Positions 9,416 through 19,263 are shown, counted from the first letter of the stretch. The stretch is 32,780 nt of DNA from Bacteroidales bacterium (GCA_016929955.1 JAFGHU010000152.1:1-32780), one strand, 5' to 3'. Numbers and translations are program-made. The notes: generated by a model not told the origin, from the sequence alone.

Positions 9416-9543
9416 AAAAGGAAACGGCTACTGACTTTAAAAAAAAGTGCTCATTTTCTGCTTATTTTTCACAGAAGACTAAAAATGACCAGATTATTAT
9501 CCTATTTCTGCCCTTTTGTCATATCTTAAATATTTTAAAGCAA

Positions 9544-9558
9544 TGGCACAAATATTGA
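9544..9558 (+). promoter_or_regulatory. Sigma-54-like promoter upstream of dnaK
   Basis: The sequence TGGCAC-N5-TTGA matches the sigma-54 -24/-12 pattern (TGGCAC-N5-TTGC) except for the last C. It lies 58 bases upstream of the dnaK ATG. I found no good TTTG-N19-TAnnTTTG match in this 247-base divergent gap and no CIRCE inverted repeat. Control by sigma-54 is inference. Confidence 0.4.
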
Positions 9559-9615
9559 GATGCAGCTAGTAACGAAGAAAAATAACTGATTAAAAATATA
9601 AAAATAAAAGAAAAA

Positions 9616-11517
9616 ATGGGAAAAATAATTGGTATAGATTTAGGAACTACCAACTCTTGCGTTGCCGTAATGGAAGGTAACGAACCGGTTGTTATTCAAA
9701 ATAGTGAGGGTCGTAGAACCACGCCTTCAATTGTTGCCTTTACTGAAAATAATGAGCGTAAAGTTGGTGATGCCGCAAAGCGTCAGGCAATTACAAATCC
9801 AACACAAACTATAAATTCGGTAAAGCGGTTTATGGGTGAAACCTATGACAGAACACAAAAAGAAATTAAACGCGTTCCTTATAAAGTAGTTAAGGGCGAT
9901 AACAATACACCTCGCATCGTTATTGGAGATCGTAATTATACGCCTCAAGAAATTTCGGCAATGATTTTGCAAAAAATGAAAAAAACTGCAGAAGATTTCT
10001 TAGGACAAGATGTTACCGAAGCCGTTATTACTGTTCCTGCTTATTTTAGTGATTCTCAACGTCAGGCAACTAAAGAAGCCGGTGAAATTGCCGGTTTAAA
10101 TGTAAAGCGTATTATCAACGAACCTACAGCTGCAGCTTTGGCTTATGGTTTGGATAAGAAAATGGATGATCAGAAAATTGCTGTTTATGATTTAGGTGGT
10201 GGTACTTTTGATATTTCTATTCTTGAATTAGGCGATGGCGTTTTTGAAGTAAAATCGACTAATGGTGATACTCACCTAGGTGGTGATGATTTTGACCACA
10301 TTCTTATCGATTGGTTGGCTGATGAGTTTAAAAACGACGAAGGATTGGATTTAAGAAAAGATCCTATGGCTTTGCAACGTTTAAAAGAAGCTGCCGAAAA
10401 AGCAAAAATCGAATTGTCCTCTTCTAACGAAACAGAAGTCAACCTACCTTATATTATGCCTGTTGACGGTGTTCCAAAACACTTGGTTCGTAAATTAAGT
10501 CGTTCTAAGTTTGATCAATTGACTCACGATTTAGTACAACGCACTATCGAACCTTGTAAATTAGCCTTGAAAGATGCGGGTTTAAGCGCCTCTGATATCA
10601 ACGAAGTAATTTTAGTTGGTGGATCAACACGTATTCCGGCCATTCAGGAAGTGGTTAAAAAATTCTTTGGTAAAGAGCCTTCAAAAGGTGTTAACCCTGA
10701 CGAAGTTGTTGCAATTGGTGCCGCCATTCAAGGTGGTGTTTTGAGCGGAGATGTTAAAGACGTGCTTTTATTGGATGTTACTCCACTTTCTATGGGTATT
10801 GAAACTTTAGGTGGTGTAATGACCAAAATGATTGAAGCCAACACAACAATTCCGGTTAAAAAATCAGAAACGTTCTCTACTGCTGCTGATAATCAGCCTT
10901 CTGTTGAGATTCACATCTTGCAAGGTGAGCGTCCAATGGCGGCTCATAATAAGAGCTTAGGTCGTTTCCACTTGGATGGAGTTCCACCTGCACCTCGTGG
11001 CGTGCCTCAAATCGAAGTTACTTTTGATATTGATGCCAACGGTATTTTACACGTTGCAGCAAAAGACAAAGGAACCGGCAAAGAACAAAGCATTCGTATC
11101 GAAGCTTCTTCGGGATTGTCTGACGATGAAATTCAAAAAATGAAAGCCGAAGCTGAAGCTAATGCTGATGCCGATAGAAAAATGAAAGAAGAAATTGATA
11201 AATTAAATCAGGCTGATTCTCTTGTTTTCCAAACTGAAAAGCAATTGAAAGAATATGGCGATAAAGTTCCGGCTGATAAAAAAGAAGCTATTGAAAAAGA
11301 GGCTGCTGCTTTAAAAGAAGCACACCAGAAAAAAGATTTAGCTGCTATCGATACACATATGGCCACCTTAAATCAATTGTGGCAAGAAGCAAGTCAAAAT
11401 ATGTATCAAGATACCGAAGCTCAAGCAGGTGCACAAGCAGGTGCTAATGGCAGTCCGAAACAAGATGCCGGAGCAGATGGAGAAGTTACCGATGTAGATT
11501 TTGAAGAAGTAAAATAA
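9616..11517 (+). CDS. dnaK: Chaperone DnaK (Hsp70)
   Basis: ATP-dependent cytosolic Hsp70 chaperone that works with DnaJ and GrpE, neither of which is in this window. At 633 residues it has standard length. The ATPase domain (about 1-380) shows [33 protein letters not shown] and [11 protein letters not shown]. The substrate-binding beta domain (about 390-505) contains [17 protein letters not shown], and the helical lid and an Ala/Gly-rich tail end in the conserved DVDFEEVK. The start codon follows an A-rich leader rather than a Shine-Dalgarno site. It is a single-gene unit: a sigma-54-like promoter is upstream and a strong terminator directly downstream. Confidence 0.98.
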   Translation: MGKIIGIDLGTTNSCVAVMEGNEPVVIQNSEGRRTTPSIVAFTENNERKVGDAAKRQAITNPTQTINSVKRFMGETYDRTQKEIKRVPYKVVKGDNNTPRIVIGDRNYTPQEISAMILQKMKKTAEDFLGQDVTEAVITVPAYFSDSQRQATKEAGEIAGLNVKRIINEPTAAALAYGLDKKMDDQKIAVYDLGGGTFDISILELGDGVFEVKSTNGDTHLGGDDFDHILIDWLADEFKNDEGLDLRKDPMALQRLKEAAEKAKIELSSSNETEVNLPYIMPVDGVPKHLVRKLSRSKFDQLTHDLVQRTIEPCKLALKDAGLSASDINEVILVGGSTRIPAIQEVVKKFFGKEPSKGVNPDEVVAIGAAIQGGVLSGDVKDVLLLDVTPLSMGIETLGGVMTKMIEANTTIPVKKSETFSTAADNQPSVEIHILQGERPMAAHNKSLGRFHLDGVPPAPRGVPQIEVTFDIDANGILHVAAKDKGTGKEQSIRIEASSGLSDDEIQKMKAEAEANADADRKMKEEIDKLNQADSLVFQTEKQLKEYGDKVPADKKEAIEKEAAALKEAHQKKDLAAIDTHMATLNQLWQEASQNMYQDTEAQAGAQAGANGSPKQDAGADGEVTDVDFEEVK

Positions 11518-11542
11518 TAATAGCTTTTCATAATAGTAGTGG

Positions 11543-11573
11543 AAACCCTCAGCCTTTGGTTGGGGGTTTTTTA
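11543..11573 (+). terminator. Intrinsic terminator of dnaK
   Basis: A 12-bp stem (AAACCCTCAGCC with GGTTGGGGGTTT, including G-U pairs) closes a 3-base TTT loop and runs into six T residues. It starts 26 bases after the dnaK stop codon. Confidence 0.85.
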
Positions 11574-11654
11574 TTTCGCTAATATGAGGGAATAGCTCAA
11601 TTTTATTGGAGTACCTTCTGTTTTAAAAACTATTATTTAGAATATCCTATAAGC

Positions 11655-11829
11655 ATTAACGATTGCAGATTTTTAAAGTATTACAAATTCAAAATTAGAA
11701 TCGAAATTCGTTGATTGGTGTTCCTTGTTCTTAAATCAAAAAAAATGAATATCCAACAAGGATTAACGATTTTTGATTTAAGAAGTGTATCCAAATTATC
11801 CGAAATCAAAAATGGGTGTTCCTTGTTCT
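11655..11829. repeat. Diverged tandem duplication of about 100 bp
   Basis: Two copies share the order ATTAACGATT ... GATTT ... GGTGTTCCTTGTTCT. The first motif is at 11655-11664 and 11762-11771; the second is identical over 15 bases at 11717-11731 and 11815-11829. The sequence between is clearly related but diverged. This looks like an old non-coding repeat rather than a gene. Confidence 0.6.
11728..11784. repeat. 15-bp perfect inverted repeat
   Basis: TTCTTAAATCAAAAA at 11728-11742 is the exact reverse complement of 11770-11784, with a 27-base spacer. It overlaps the tandem duplication and could fold in either strand. It lacks the GC content and T-run of a terminator. Confidence 0.6.
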
Positions 11830-11877
11830 AAAAGCATAATAATGAAACTCTTGATACTATTACACTACTACAGAATA

Positions 11878-11890
11878 GTCCCAGCGGGAC
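11878..11890. repeat. GTCCC-AGC-GGGAC hairpin of a dispersed-repeat type
   Basis: A 5-bp GC-rich stem with a 3-base loop followed by ATAATATTGGTAGA. From memory, closely similar strings recur in intergenic regions of Bacteroidetes genomes. Only one copy is in this window, so repeat status is inferred from outside knowledge. Confidence 0.35.
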
Positions 11891-11978
11891 ATAATATTGG
11901 TAGAGAGAACGTTAAATAAAAAAAGAAAGCTTTGTTTTTTCGTCCATCGATATATTCCTAATTCATTTATAAGCACAA

Positions 11979-12014
11979 AAAAACGCCTCTGAAAATCAAT
12001 TCAAAGACGTTTTT
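11979..12014 (-). terminator. Terminator of the rimP-nusA-infB operon
   Basis: Read on the minus strand, AAAAACGTCTTTGA pairs with TCAGAGGCGTTTTT (14 bp, two G-U pairs) around an 8-base loop and ends in a T-run. It begins 16 bases after the infB stop. A T-run also exists in the opposite sense, so it may act in both directions. Confidence 0.8.
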
Positions 12015-12030
12015 ATTTAAAATTTATCGT

Positions 12031-15000
12031 TTATAGTGTACGTTTTATTTCGATAATTTCGTAGGCTTCAATAACATCTCCTATTTGGATATCATTAAAA
12101 TTATCGATATTCATACCACATTCGTAGCCGTGACTCACTTCTTTCACATCGTCTTTAAAACGTTTTAATGAGCCAAGTTTTCCTGAGTAAATAACAATAC
12201 CATCGCGAATAAGACGAATCTGACTGTTTCTGGAAATTTTTCCACTGGTAACCATACAACCGGCAACAGTTCCAATCTTAGGAATTTTGAATGTTTCTCT
12301 AATCTCAACATTGGCCACAATTTTCTCTTCTTCCGTTGGAGCCAACATCCCTTCGAGTGCTAATTTCAACTCTTCAATTGCCTGATAGATAATGGAATAA
12401 TATTTAATCTGAATACCTTCAGTTTCTGCCAATCGGCGAGCCTGAACATTTGCTCTTACTTGGAAACCAACAATAATGGCATCAGAAGCAGAAGCTAACA
12501 AAACATCCGATTCGCTAATTTGACCAACGGATTTATGAATAACATTCAGTTGAATTTCATCGGTCGATAATTTAATTAAAGAATCGGAAAGCGCTTCAAC
12601 AGAACCATCCACATCGGCTTTCACAATTACGTTTAATTCTTTAAAGTCGCCAATAGCTAAACGACGGCCAATTTCATCGAGTGTGATGTGTTTTTGCGTA
12701 CGAATTCCCTGTTCACGCTGCAATTGCTGACGTTTAGTAGCAATGGCTTTGGCTTCTCTTTCATCGCTTATAGCATTAAATCCATCACCTGCTTGAGGTG
12801 CTGCATTTAATCCAAGCATCAAAACAGGTGTTGAAGGACCGGCTTCTTTAAGTGCTTTATTTCTTTCGTTGTACATTGCTTTCACTTTTCCGTAGGTGGA
12901 GCCGGCCAAAACCATATCCCCAATTTTAAGTGTTCCGGCTTGTACAAGAATTTTTGAAACGTAGCCGCGACCTTTATCCAATGATGATTCGATAATTGTT
13001 CCAACTGCATTTTTATTAGGGTTTGCTTTTAATTCGAGCATTTCTGCTTCGAGTAAAACCTTTTCCAATAATTCGTCGATTCCATCCCCTTTAAGTGCTG
13101 ATATTTCCTGACTTTGATATTTACCGCCCCATTCTTCGACCAAAATATTCATTGTAGATAATTGGTTGCGAATATTGTCTGGATTAGCATTAGGTTTATC
13201 CACTTTGTTAATTGCAAATACGATAGGAATATTGGCAGCTTGGGCATGATTGATCGCTTCTTTTGTTTGAGGCATCACATCATCATCAGCTGCAATAACG
13301 ATAATGGCAACGTCGGTTACTTTAGCTCCACGAGCACGCATAGCTGTAAAAGCTTCGTGACCCGGTGTATCTAGGAAAGTGATTCTCCGTCCATCTTCGC
13401 GCTGAACTTCATAAGCTCCAATATGCTGCGTTATACCTCCGGCTTCGCCGGCAACTACATTGGCTTTACGAACAAAGTCGAGCAGTTTTGTTTTACCGTG
13501 GTCAACGTGTCCCATAACAGTAACAACAGGCGAACGAGGCACTAAATCTTCTTCGCTATCTTCGTGATCAAACTCGTGCAATGTTTCTTGCACTTCAACA
13601 CCAACAAATTCGACTTTAAAACCAAATTCTTCAGCCACAATACTAATTGTTTCTGCATCCAATCGCTGATTGATAGAAACAAACAAACCAATGGTCATAC
13701 AAGCTCCAATAACCTTGGTTACAGGAACATCCATCATTGTTGCTAATTCGTTTGCAGTAACAAACTCGGTGGCTTTAATTACACCTTGTTCTTCTATCAT
13801 TTTTTCCATTTCATCTTGAGAATGCTGATGAACAGCATCTCTTTTAGAACGGCGGTGTTTTGATGCTTTAGATTTTCCGGTTGGTGTTAAGCGGGCTAAA
13901 GTTTCTTTTATTTGTTGTTGGATTTCTTCTTCGGTAGGCTCGTGTTTTGGAACTACTTTTGATCGGTTATCAAATTTTCCGCGGCCTCCGCCTTTATTAT
14001 CTGTTTTACGATCGGCAATTTTTCTAACCGTACGACCGGTACTACTTGTTTTTGTGTCGCCACCAGGCGTATTTGGTTGATTAGCCGGTTTAATTCTTCT
14101 GCGTTTTTTCTTTTTACCTGCCACATCTCTATCTGACGAAGTTGCTACCGGATCTTTCTTTTTCTTTTCTGGAAGCACAATTTTACCCATAATTTTTGGG
14201 CCTTCTAACTTTTTAGAAACCGCTTTAATTAATTCTGGTTCATCTGGTTTTTCATCAACAACCCGTTTCTTTTCTTGTTCAGCTTTTTTCTCTTCTGCCA
14301 CTTTATTTGGGGCTTCAGATTTTTGCTGCGTTTTAACGTGTGCTCTTGCTTTTTTATCGGCTTTTGCTTTTTCCTCTTGTTTCTCTTGACGCTCTTTTAT
14401 TTTTTGAGCCTTTGATTTTGGTTTTGGGCGCGTTGACCAATTTTGACTATCCAAATCAATTTTATCTACGATTTTGATTCCTTCTTGATCAATGGCTTCG
14501 CTTTCTTTAGATTGAGTAGCATCGGGAATCGCTTTTTCGACTTCAGGATCTTTTTTGGCAATGGGTTCTTTTTTAGCTTCTGCAACAGGCTCAGGTGCCG
14601 GCGTTTCTTTTTTGGGTGCTTCGGGAGTATGGCTTACAGGTTCCGATTGCACATCAGGTTTTGAAACAGGCTTTTGGGGCGCCTTTTCTTCGCTTTTTTC
14701 CGTGGGCTTTTCATAAGTTTCTGTTAATCGTGAATCACGAATAAATAACTCCTTCCCTTTTTCTTCTTTTGGCACTTCCGCTTTTTCCTCTTCTTGAGCA
14801 ATAGAAAGTGTTGTTCGCTCCGTAGAAATTACTTTTTCCTTAGCAATTTGCTTCACTTGGCGCTCCATCTTATACTCATTAAAAAGTAATTCAGTCATTT
14901 CAGACGTAAGCTTAGTGTTTGGTTTTGGATCAATGTCAAAACCTTTTTTACTTAAGAAATCAACAATGGTGGAAAGTCCCACATTGAATTCTTTAGAGGC

Positions 15001-15036
15001 TTTGCTTAATCGCATTATTTTAATATCTTCTGCCAT
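12031..15036 (-). CDS. infB: Translation initiation factor IF-2
   Basis: GTPase that brings initiator fMet-tRNA to the 30S subunit and promotes subunit joining. It has 1001 residues, long for bacteria but usual for Bacteroidetes. The order is an IF2_N helical domain (about 5-55, [20 protein letters not shown]), a very long charged Lys/Glu/Pro-rich linker (about 60-400), a second IF2_N-like domain (about 425-480), then the G domain with GHVDHGKT at 509-516, DTPGH at 556-560 and NKVD at 610-613, followed by domains II-IV. It is the last gene of the classical rimP-nusA-infB operon, 54 bases after nusA, and is followed by a terminator. Confidence 0.97.
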   Translation of the reverse strand: MAEDIKIMRLSKASKEFNVGLSTIVDFLSKKGFDIDPKPNTKLTSEMTELLFNEYKMERQVKQIAKEKVISTERTTLSIAQEEEKAEVPKEEKGKELFIRDSRLTETYEKPTEKSEEKAPQKPVSKPDVQSEPVSHTPEAPKKETPAPEPVAEAKKEPIAKKDPEVEKAIPDATQSKESEAIDQEGIKIVDKIDLDSQNWSTRPKPKSKAQKIKERQEKQEEKAKADKKARAHVKTQQKSEAPNKVAEEKKAEQEKKRVVDEKPDEPELIKAVSKKLEGPKIMGKIVLPEKKKKDPVATSSDRDVAGKKKKRRRIKPANQPNTPGGDTKTSSTGRTVRKIADRKTDNKGGGRGKFDNRSKVVPKHEPTEEEIQQQIKETLARLTPTGKSKASKHRRSKRDAVHQHSQDEMEKMIEEQGVIKATEFVTANELATMMDVPVTKVIGACMTIGLFVSINQRLDAETISIVAEEFGFKVEFVGVEVQETLHEFDHEDSEEDLVPRSPVVTVMGHVDHGKTKLLDFVRKANVVAGEAGGITQHIGAYEVQREDGRRITFLDTPGHEAFTAMRARGAKVTDVAIIVIAADDDVMPQTKEAINHAQAANIPIVFAINKVDKPNANPDNIRNQLSTMNILVEEWGGKYQSQEISALKGDGIDELLEKVLLEAEMLELKANPNKNAVGTIIESSLDKGRGYVSKILVQAGTLKIGDMVLAGSTYGKVKAMYNERNKALKEAGPSTPVLMLGLNAAPQAGDGFNAISDEREAKAIATKRQQLQREQGIRTQKHITLDEIGRRLAIGDFKELNVIVKADVDGSVEALSDSLIKLSTDEIQLNVIHKSVGQISESDVLLASASDAIIVGFQVRANVQARRLAETEGIQIKYYSIIYQAIEELKLALEGMLAPTEEEKIVANVEIRETFKIPKIGTVAGCMVTSGKISRNSQIRLIRDGIVIYSGKLGSLKRFKDDVKEVSHGYECGMNIDNFNDIQIGDVIEAYEIIEIKRTL

Positions 15037-15090
15037 ACTACTTTATTTTCGATCCCTTTTATTTATTCGTTTTTGTTTCTGCTTATCAAA

Positions 15091-16338
15091 TTATTCAAAC
15101 TCATTTTTCAGAATACGAATAACTTCATTAATTGTTTCCTCTTCGAGGTCGGTTCTTTTAACTAATTCTTCAACAGGAACAGCCAATACACTTTTTGCGG
15201 TATCGCAACCTATTTGCATAAGCTCATCGATGATCCACTTATCAATTTCGTCGGAGAATTCGGTTAAATCAACATCTTCCAGATCAACATCCGTATCGCG
15301 ATAAACATCTATTTCATAACCGGTTAGTTTTCCCGCTAATTTAATATTAAATCCGCCTTTTCCAATAGCCAAAGAAACCTGATCGGGTTTCATATAAACA
15401 TCGGCTCTTTTGTTTTCTTCGTCAATCTCGATAGAACTCAATTTAGCAGGACTTAAAGCGCGTTGAATATATAAGGAAGTGTTGGTTGTATAATTAATAA
15501 CGTCGATATTTTCGTTTCTTAATTCGCGAACAATTCCGTGAATTCGAGAGCCTTTCATTCCAACACAGGCCCCAACGGGGTCGATACGGTCGTCGTAAGA
15601 TTCAACGGCAATTTTAGCACGTTCGCCCGGAACTCGTTTAATATTTTTAATCGTAATTAATCCGTCGTATACTTCGGGAACTTCTTGCTCGAATAATCGC
15701 TCAAGAAATACTTCGGTAGTACGCGAAAGAATAATTACAGGACTGTTGTTCCGAACATCAACTTTTAATACAACGGCACGAATAACATCGCCTTTTCGGT
15801 AATAATCGTTCGGAATTTGCTCGGATTTAGGAAGTATCAATTCGTAATATTCATCATCCAATACCAAGACTTCTTTTTTCCAAACCTGATACACTTCGCC
15901 GGTAACGATTTCTCCAATTTTTTCGCTGTATTTTTTATAGATATTGTCTTTTTCAAGCTCTAAAATTTTTGCGGCTAAATTCTGACGAATGGATAAAATT
16001 TCTCTTCGGCCAAAGTCGGCCATTTTTAAAGCTTCCGAAACTTCTTCTCCGATTTCAAAATCAGGTTCTATTTTAGTTGCTTCAGACAGTGGAATCTGCA
16101 AATTTTCATCTTCTACTTCGCCATCCGGAACGATTTCGCGATTTCGCCAAATCTCTAAATCTCCTTTATCGATATTAACAATAATATCAAAATTATCATC
16201 TGAACCATAAAGTTTAATCAGCATGTGCCGAAAAACATCTTCGAGAATACGCATCATGGTTTCTCTGTCAATATTTTTGAACTCCTTAAACTCCTGAAAG
16301 GTGGATATCAAACTGATTTTTTCTTCCTTCTTTGCCAT
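15091..16338 (-). CDS. nusA: Transcription termination/antitermination factor NusA
   Basis: RNA polymerase-binding elongation factor that modulates pausing, intrinsic termination and antitermination. It has 415 residues: an N-terminal polymerase-binding domain (about 1-125), an S1 domain (about 130-200, starting near GEIVTGEVYQVWKKEVLV), then KH domains with VGACVGMKGSRIHGIVREL and VSLAIGKGGFNIKLAGKLTG. After the KH domains there is only a short helical tail (to 415). The C-terminal acidic repeats of E. coli NusA (495 residues) are absent, as is common outside proteobacteria. It lies 14 bases after rimP. The operon leader contains candidate terminators on which NusA could act. Confidence 0.96.
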   Translation of the reverse strand: MAKKEEKISLISTFQEFKEFKNIDRETMMRILEDVFRHMLIKLYGSDDNFDIIVNIDKGDLEIWRNREIVPDGEVEDENLQIPLSEATKIEPDFEIGEEVSEALKMADFGRREILSIRQNLAAKILELEKDNIYKKYSEKIGEIVTGEVYQVWKKEVLVLDDEYYELILPKSEQIPNDYYRKGDVIRAVVLKVDVRNNSPVIILSRTTEVFLERLFEQEVPEVYDGLITIKNIKRVPGERAKIAVESYDDRIDPVGACVGMKGSRIHGIVRELRNENIDVINYTTNTSLYIQRALSPAKLSSIEIDEENKRADVYMKPDQVSLAIGKGGFNIKLAGKLTGYEIDVYRDTDVDLEDVDLTEFSDEIDKWIIDELMQIGCDTAKSVLAVPVEELVKRTDLEEETINEVIRILKNEFE

Positions 16339-16352
16339 TTTTTGCTATTGTA

Positions 16353-16829
16353 TTAAAAGGTAATTTCTATTTTACTTTCTGCTATTTGATCGAGGGTTAA
16401 TTTTATTGGCTCAGCTTCTTCAAGCTTTTTTGCTGTTCCCTTTTTTGCATTTGGATTTTTTTTCAAGGGTACAAGCTCAATATTTTCTTCATTAACGGCT
16501 TGCAAACGAGCCCATAATTTTTCGCCAGAATTCAGGACGATTTCAAAATTCTTTCCTATATATTTCGGATACTGACGTATAAATTTAAGCGGCATATCCA
16601 CTCCGGCACTGGAAACATTAAGTGCAAAATCTTCTTCTTCGCGATCGAGACTGAATTCCACATGTCGACTCAAATCAACACAATCGTCAATCGAAACACT
16701 CTCATCTCCATCAATATAGATCATAATTTTATTGTCGGCGCTTACGCTAAGATCGACTAAAAATTGCGATGTATTGAGCAAATGCTCTTCTGCGAGTTTA
16801 AGAATTTTATCCTTTGTTATCATTTTCAA
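16353..16829 (-). CDS. rimP: Ribosome maturation factor RimP
   Basis: Small cytosolic factor needed for 30S subunit maturation. It has 158 residues, the usual size. The N-terminal alpha/beta domain contains VSADNKIMIYIDGDESVSID and the family signature ALNVSSAGVDMPLKF (equivalent to the common LEVSSPGxDRPL), and the C-terminal SH3-like domain starts around KYIGKNFEIVL. Alternative in-frame starts are 16829 and the third codon (16823); they cannot be separated because neither has a Shine-Dalgarno site. First structural gene of the operon, just 10 bases after a terminator-like hairpin. Confidence 0.93.
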   Translation of the reverse strand: MKMITKDKILKLAEEHLLNTSQFLVDLSVSADNKIMIYIDGDESVSIDDCVDLSRHVEFSLDREEEDFALNVSSAGVDMPLKFIRQYPKYIGKNFEIVLNSGEKLWARLQAVNEENIELVPLKKNPNAKKGTAKKLEEAEPIKLTLDQIAESKIEITF

Positions 16830-16839
16830 TTTTTTCTAC

Positions 16840-16864
16840 AAAAAGAGGGGACAGTAGCCCCCTC
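16840..16864 (-). terminator. Leader terminator-like hairpin 2 before rimP
   Basis: Read on the minus strand, GAGGGG pairs with CCCCTC across an 8-base loop (GCTACTGT) and runs straight into TTTTT. It ends 10 bases ahead of the rimP ATG and lies inside the operon leader, so it would act as an attenuator or RBS-masking fold rather than an end-of-gene terminator. Confidence 0.5.
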
Positions 16865-16872
16865 ATCTTATT

Positions 16873-16944
16873 CTATTTTTTAACGCCTATCGACATAAAA
16901 AACTCCTTACAAATAAGGAGGGTCTTGTTTTTAGAAATTTTCAT
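16873..16944 (-). CDS. Possible 23-residue leader peptide ahead of rimP
   Basis: A short frame MKISKNKTLLICKEFFMSIG (then VKK and a stop) starts about 9 bases after the predicted transcription start and spans terminator-like hairpin 1. No run of one amino acid points to a classic amino-acid attenuator. There is no independent sign of translation, and it may be chance. Confidence 0.2.
   Translation of the reverse strand: MKISKNKTLLICKEFFMSIGVKK
16897..16920 (-). terminator. Leader terminator-like hairpin 1 before rimP
   Basis: Read on the minus strand, CTCCTTA pairs perfectly with TAAGGAG around a TTTG loop, followed at once by TTTTTT. It lies between the candidate rimP promoter and the gene, with no upstream gene on this strand to terminate, which suggests premature termination in the leader. 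Confidence 0.55.
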
Positions 16945-16959
16945 TTCCGAAAAACGCTG

Positions 16960-16967
16960 CAAAGGTA
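16960..16967 (-). promoter_or_regulatory. -7 element for the rimP-nusA-infB operon
   Basis: The minus strand reads TACCTTTG then CA, a full match to TAnnTTTG. The -33 region 19 bases upstream is TATG, not TTTG. The predicted leader is about 125 bases and contains the two hairpins. Confidence 0.5.
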
Positions 16968-17058
16968 CATTTTTTTACACATCTTTCATATTTTTTTAAT
17001 CTTTTTCCTGATTTTCAGCCCTATAAAACAAAAATAGTTTCCGTCTTTAATCATTTTG

Positions 17059-17066
17059 TAATTTTG
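17059..17066 (+). promoter_or_regulatory. -7 element for the DPP IV-like peptidase gene
   Basis: TAATTTTG is a full match to TAnnTTTG, 27 bases upstream of the ATG. No convincing TTTG was found at the -33 distance. Confidence 0.45.
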
Positions 17067-17093
17067 TTGACCTAAAACAAACAAAACCAAGCT

Positions 17094-19235
17094 ATGAAAA
17101 GAATAAAACACCTGCTTATTTTAAGCTTTGTGATATTGTCGTTTGCGGGAATCGCACAAGAAAAACTATTTGATTTTAAAGATGCTATTTATTTCAATCG
17201 TGCTATTCTGCCAAAAAGAATCAACAATTTGCAATGGATAGAAAAAAGTTCGAACTACAGTTTTATCGAAAAGAATGCCTTAATGAAAGCTTCGGCTGAT
17301 GATGATATTCCACCAAAATCAATCTTATCATTAGACAATTTAAATATGGCTTTAAAGCCTTTACAAGAGCCTTTAAGCCAATTTCCATCCATCCAATGGG
17401 AATCAGAAACTGCCTTTACTTTTCAAAACGAAAGCAAACTTTATCAAGTTGATTATCAATCTAAAACAGCTTCTTTACTCAATGTTTGGCCGGATTCGGC
17501 TCAAATAAGCGAAATAGAACCTCATACAAAAAGAGTGGCTTATACGCTAGCCAATAATTTATTTATAGCGGATAATAAAAAGCAAATTCAACTGACTGAT
17601 GATCCAAAAAATGTTGTAAACGGTCAGACCGTGCATCGTTCGGAATTTGGAATAACAGGCGGAATTTTTTGGTCGCCAAAAGGAAACTACCTTGCTTATT
17701 ATCATAAAGATGAGCGCATGGTTGGCGATTATCCTTTGGTGGATATAACAACACCTGAAGCCACTTTAAAAAATATTAAATATCCGATGGCTGGAACAAC
17801 AAACGAAGTTGTAAAAGTGGCTGTATATGATATTCAAAACAAAACAACCATTTATTTAGAAACAGGCGAAGGGATAGATCAGTATTTAACAAATATAAGT
17901 TGGTCGCCCGACGAAAAAGAAATTTATATAGCCGTTTTAAATCGCGATCAAAACCACCTGAAATTGAACAAATACGATGCTAGCAATGGTCAATTTTTAC
18001 TAACTCTTTTTGAAGAAAAAGCAGATACCTGGGTTGAACCTGAATTTCCGCTCACTTTTTTAAAAAACAAGCCCAATCAGTTTATATGGTTTAGCGAACG
18101 CGATGGTTGGCAACACCTCTATATCTATACTACTGAAGGGCAAATTGTGCGCCAATTAACTAAAGGAGAGTGGACCGTTACTTCCATTTTAGGCTTTGAT
18201 AAAAGTGGAAATAAGCTAATCATTCAAGGAACAAAAGAAAGTCCTATCGAAAATCAAATTTACAGTATAGACATCAATAAGGGCAAGCTTGAAAAGCTAA
18301 GCAAAGTGCACGGAACACACTACGGAACCTTGTCTCCATCAGGCGATTATCTATTTGACTCATATTCAAACACCGAAACGGCTCGCGTGATTTCAATTCT
18401 GGGAACAAATGGAAAAACAAACAAGGAATTGCTTCGCGATACCGATCCATTAAAGGAATATCAGATGGGTAAAACCATTATGGGAACGCTAAAAAATAAT
18501 CAAGATATCGATTTATATTACCGTATGATTTTACCTCCTAATTTTGATAGTACACAACAATATCCGGTTTTCTATTATTTATATGGCGGTCCTCACGCAC
18601 AATTGGTAACCGATTCCTGGTTGGGCGGCGCCAATATTTTTATGCATTTAATGGCTCAGCGAGGTTATATTGTTTTTACCTTGGATAATCGTGGAACGCC
18701 AAACCGCGGCTTTGCTTTTGAAAATATTATCCACCGTAAACTGGGGCAAAAAGAAGAGGAAGACCAAATGGTAGGCATTAACTACCTTATAGATTTACCT
18801 TATGTTGACGAAACAAGAATGGGAATTCAGGGTTGGAGTTATGGTGGATTTATGACTTTGTCGATGTTAGCAGATCATCCGGGCATTTTTAAAGCCGGCG
18901 TTGCAGGCGGTCCGGTTACCGATTGGAAATTTTATGAGATTATGTATGGCGAACGCTATATGGATACGCCAGAGCAAAATCCGGAAGGTTATAAGCAAAA
19001 TAGTCTTTTAGAAAAAGCAAAGAATATTAAAGACAAAGTATTAATTATTCACGGAGATATTGATAATACGGTAGTTTGGCAAAACAGCTTACGTTTTTTA
19101 GAATCAGCAATTGATGCCGGTGTGCAAGTCGATTATTTTGTTTATCCACAACAAGAACACAATATGCGCGGTATGGATCGGGCTCATTTACTCGAAAAAA
19201 TCTATCTTTATATGGAGAATTTTGTGAAGAAATAG
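17094..19235 (+). CDS. Exported dipeptidyl-peptidase IV-type serine peptidase (S9)
   Basis: A 713-residue prolyl oligopeptidase-family peptidase expected to remove N-terminal dipeptides after proline (or alanine). An N-terminal signal peptide (residues 1 to about 21, Lys/Arg then hydrophobic, ending GIAQ) directs it to the periplasm or outside. Residues about 80-440 form the DPP IV beta-propeller, and about 470-713 the alpha/beta-hydrolase domain. The catalytic triad is visible: Ser582 in GWSYGGF, Asp657 in HGDIDNTV and His689 in YPQQEHNM. Length and layout match Bacteroidetes DPP IV. It is a single gene between its own -7 box and a hairpin terminator, divergent from rimP. Confidence 0.93.
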   Translation: MKRIKHLLILSFVILSFAGIAQEKLFDFKDAIYFNRAILPKRINNLQWIEKSSNYSFIEKNALMKASADDDIPPKSILSLDNLNMALKPLQEPLSQFPSIQWESETAFTFQNESKLYQVDYQSKTASLLNVWPDSAQISEIEPHTKRVAYTLANNLFIADNKKQIQLTDDPKNVVNGQTVHRSEFGITGGIFWSPKGNYLAYYHKDERMVGDYPLVDITTPEATLKNIKYPMAGTTNEVVKVAVYDIQNKTTIYLETGEGIDQYLTNISWSPDEKEIYIAVLNRDQNHLKLNKYDASNGQFLLTLFEEKADTWVEPEFPLTFLKNKPNQFIWFSERDGWQHLYIYTTEGQIVRQLTKGEWTVTSILGFDKSGNKLIIQGTKESPIENQIYSIDINKGKLEKLSKVHGTHYGTLSPSGDYLFDSYSNTETARVISILGTNGKTNKELLRDTDPLKEYQMGKTIMGTLKNNQDIDLYYRMILPPNFDSTQQYPVFYYLYGGPHAQLVTDSWLGGANIFMHLMAQRGYIVFTLDNRGTPNRGFAFENIIHRKLGQKEEEDQMVGINYLIDLPYVDETRMGIQGWSYGGFMTLSMLADHPGIFKAGVAGGPVTDWKFYEIMYGERYMDTPEQNPEGYKQNSLLEKAKNIKDKVLIIHGDIDNTVVWQNSLRFLESAIDAGVQVDYFVYPQQEHNMRGMDRAHLLEKIYLYMENFVKK

Positions 19236-19263
19236 ATTTCCTTTTTCAATAGGAATCAATAGC

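Larger units (their letters stand above)
11574..11978. other. Non-coding gap with decayed repeats
   Basis: The 513 bases between dnaK and infB hold no plausible gene on either strand. Apart from the two terminators at the ends, the content is AT-rich sequence with a duplicated block, a 15-bp inverted repeat and a GTCCC/GGGAC hairpin, each listed separately. No tRNA-like fold was seen. Confidence 0.6.

Noticed and set aside
9369-9615. CIRCE/HrcA operator upstream of dnaK
   Set aside because: No TTAGCACTC-N9-GAGTGCTAA-like inverted repeat is present in the gap.
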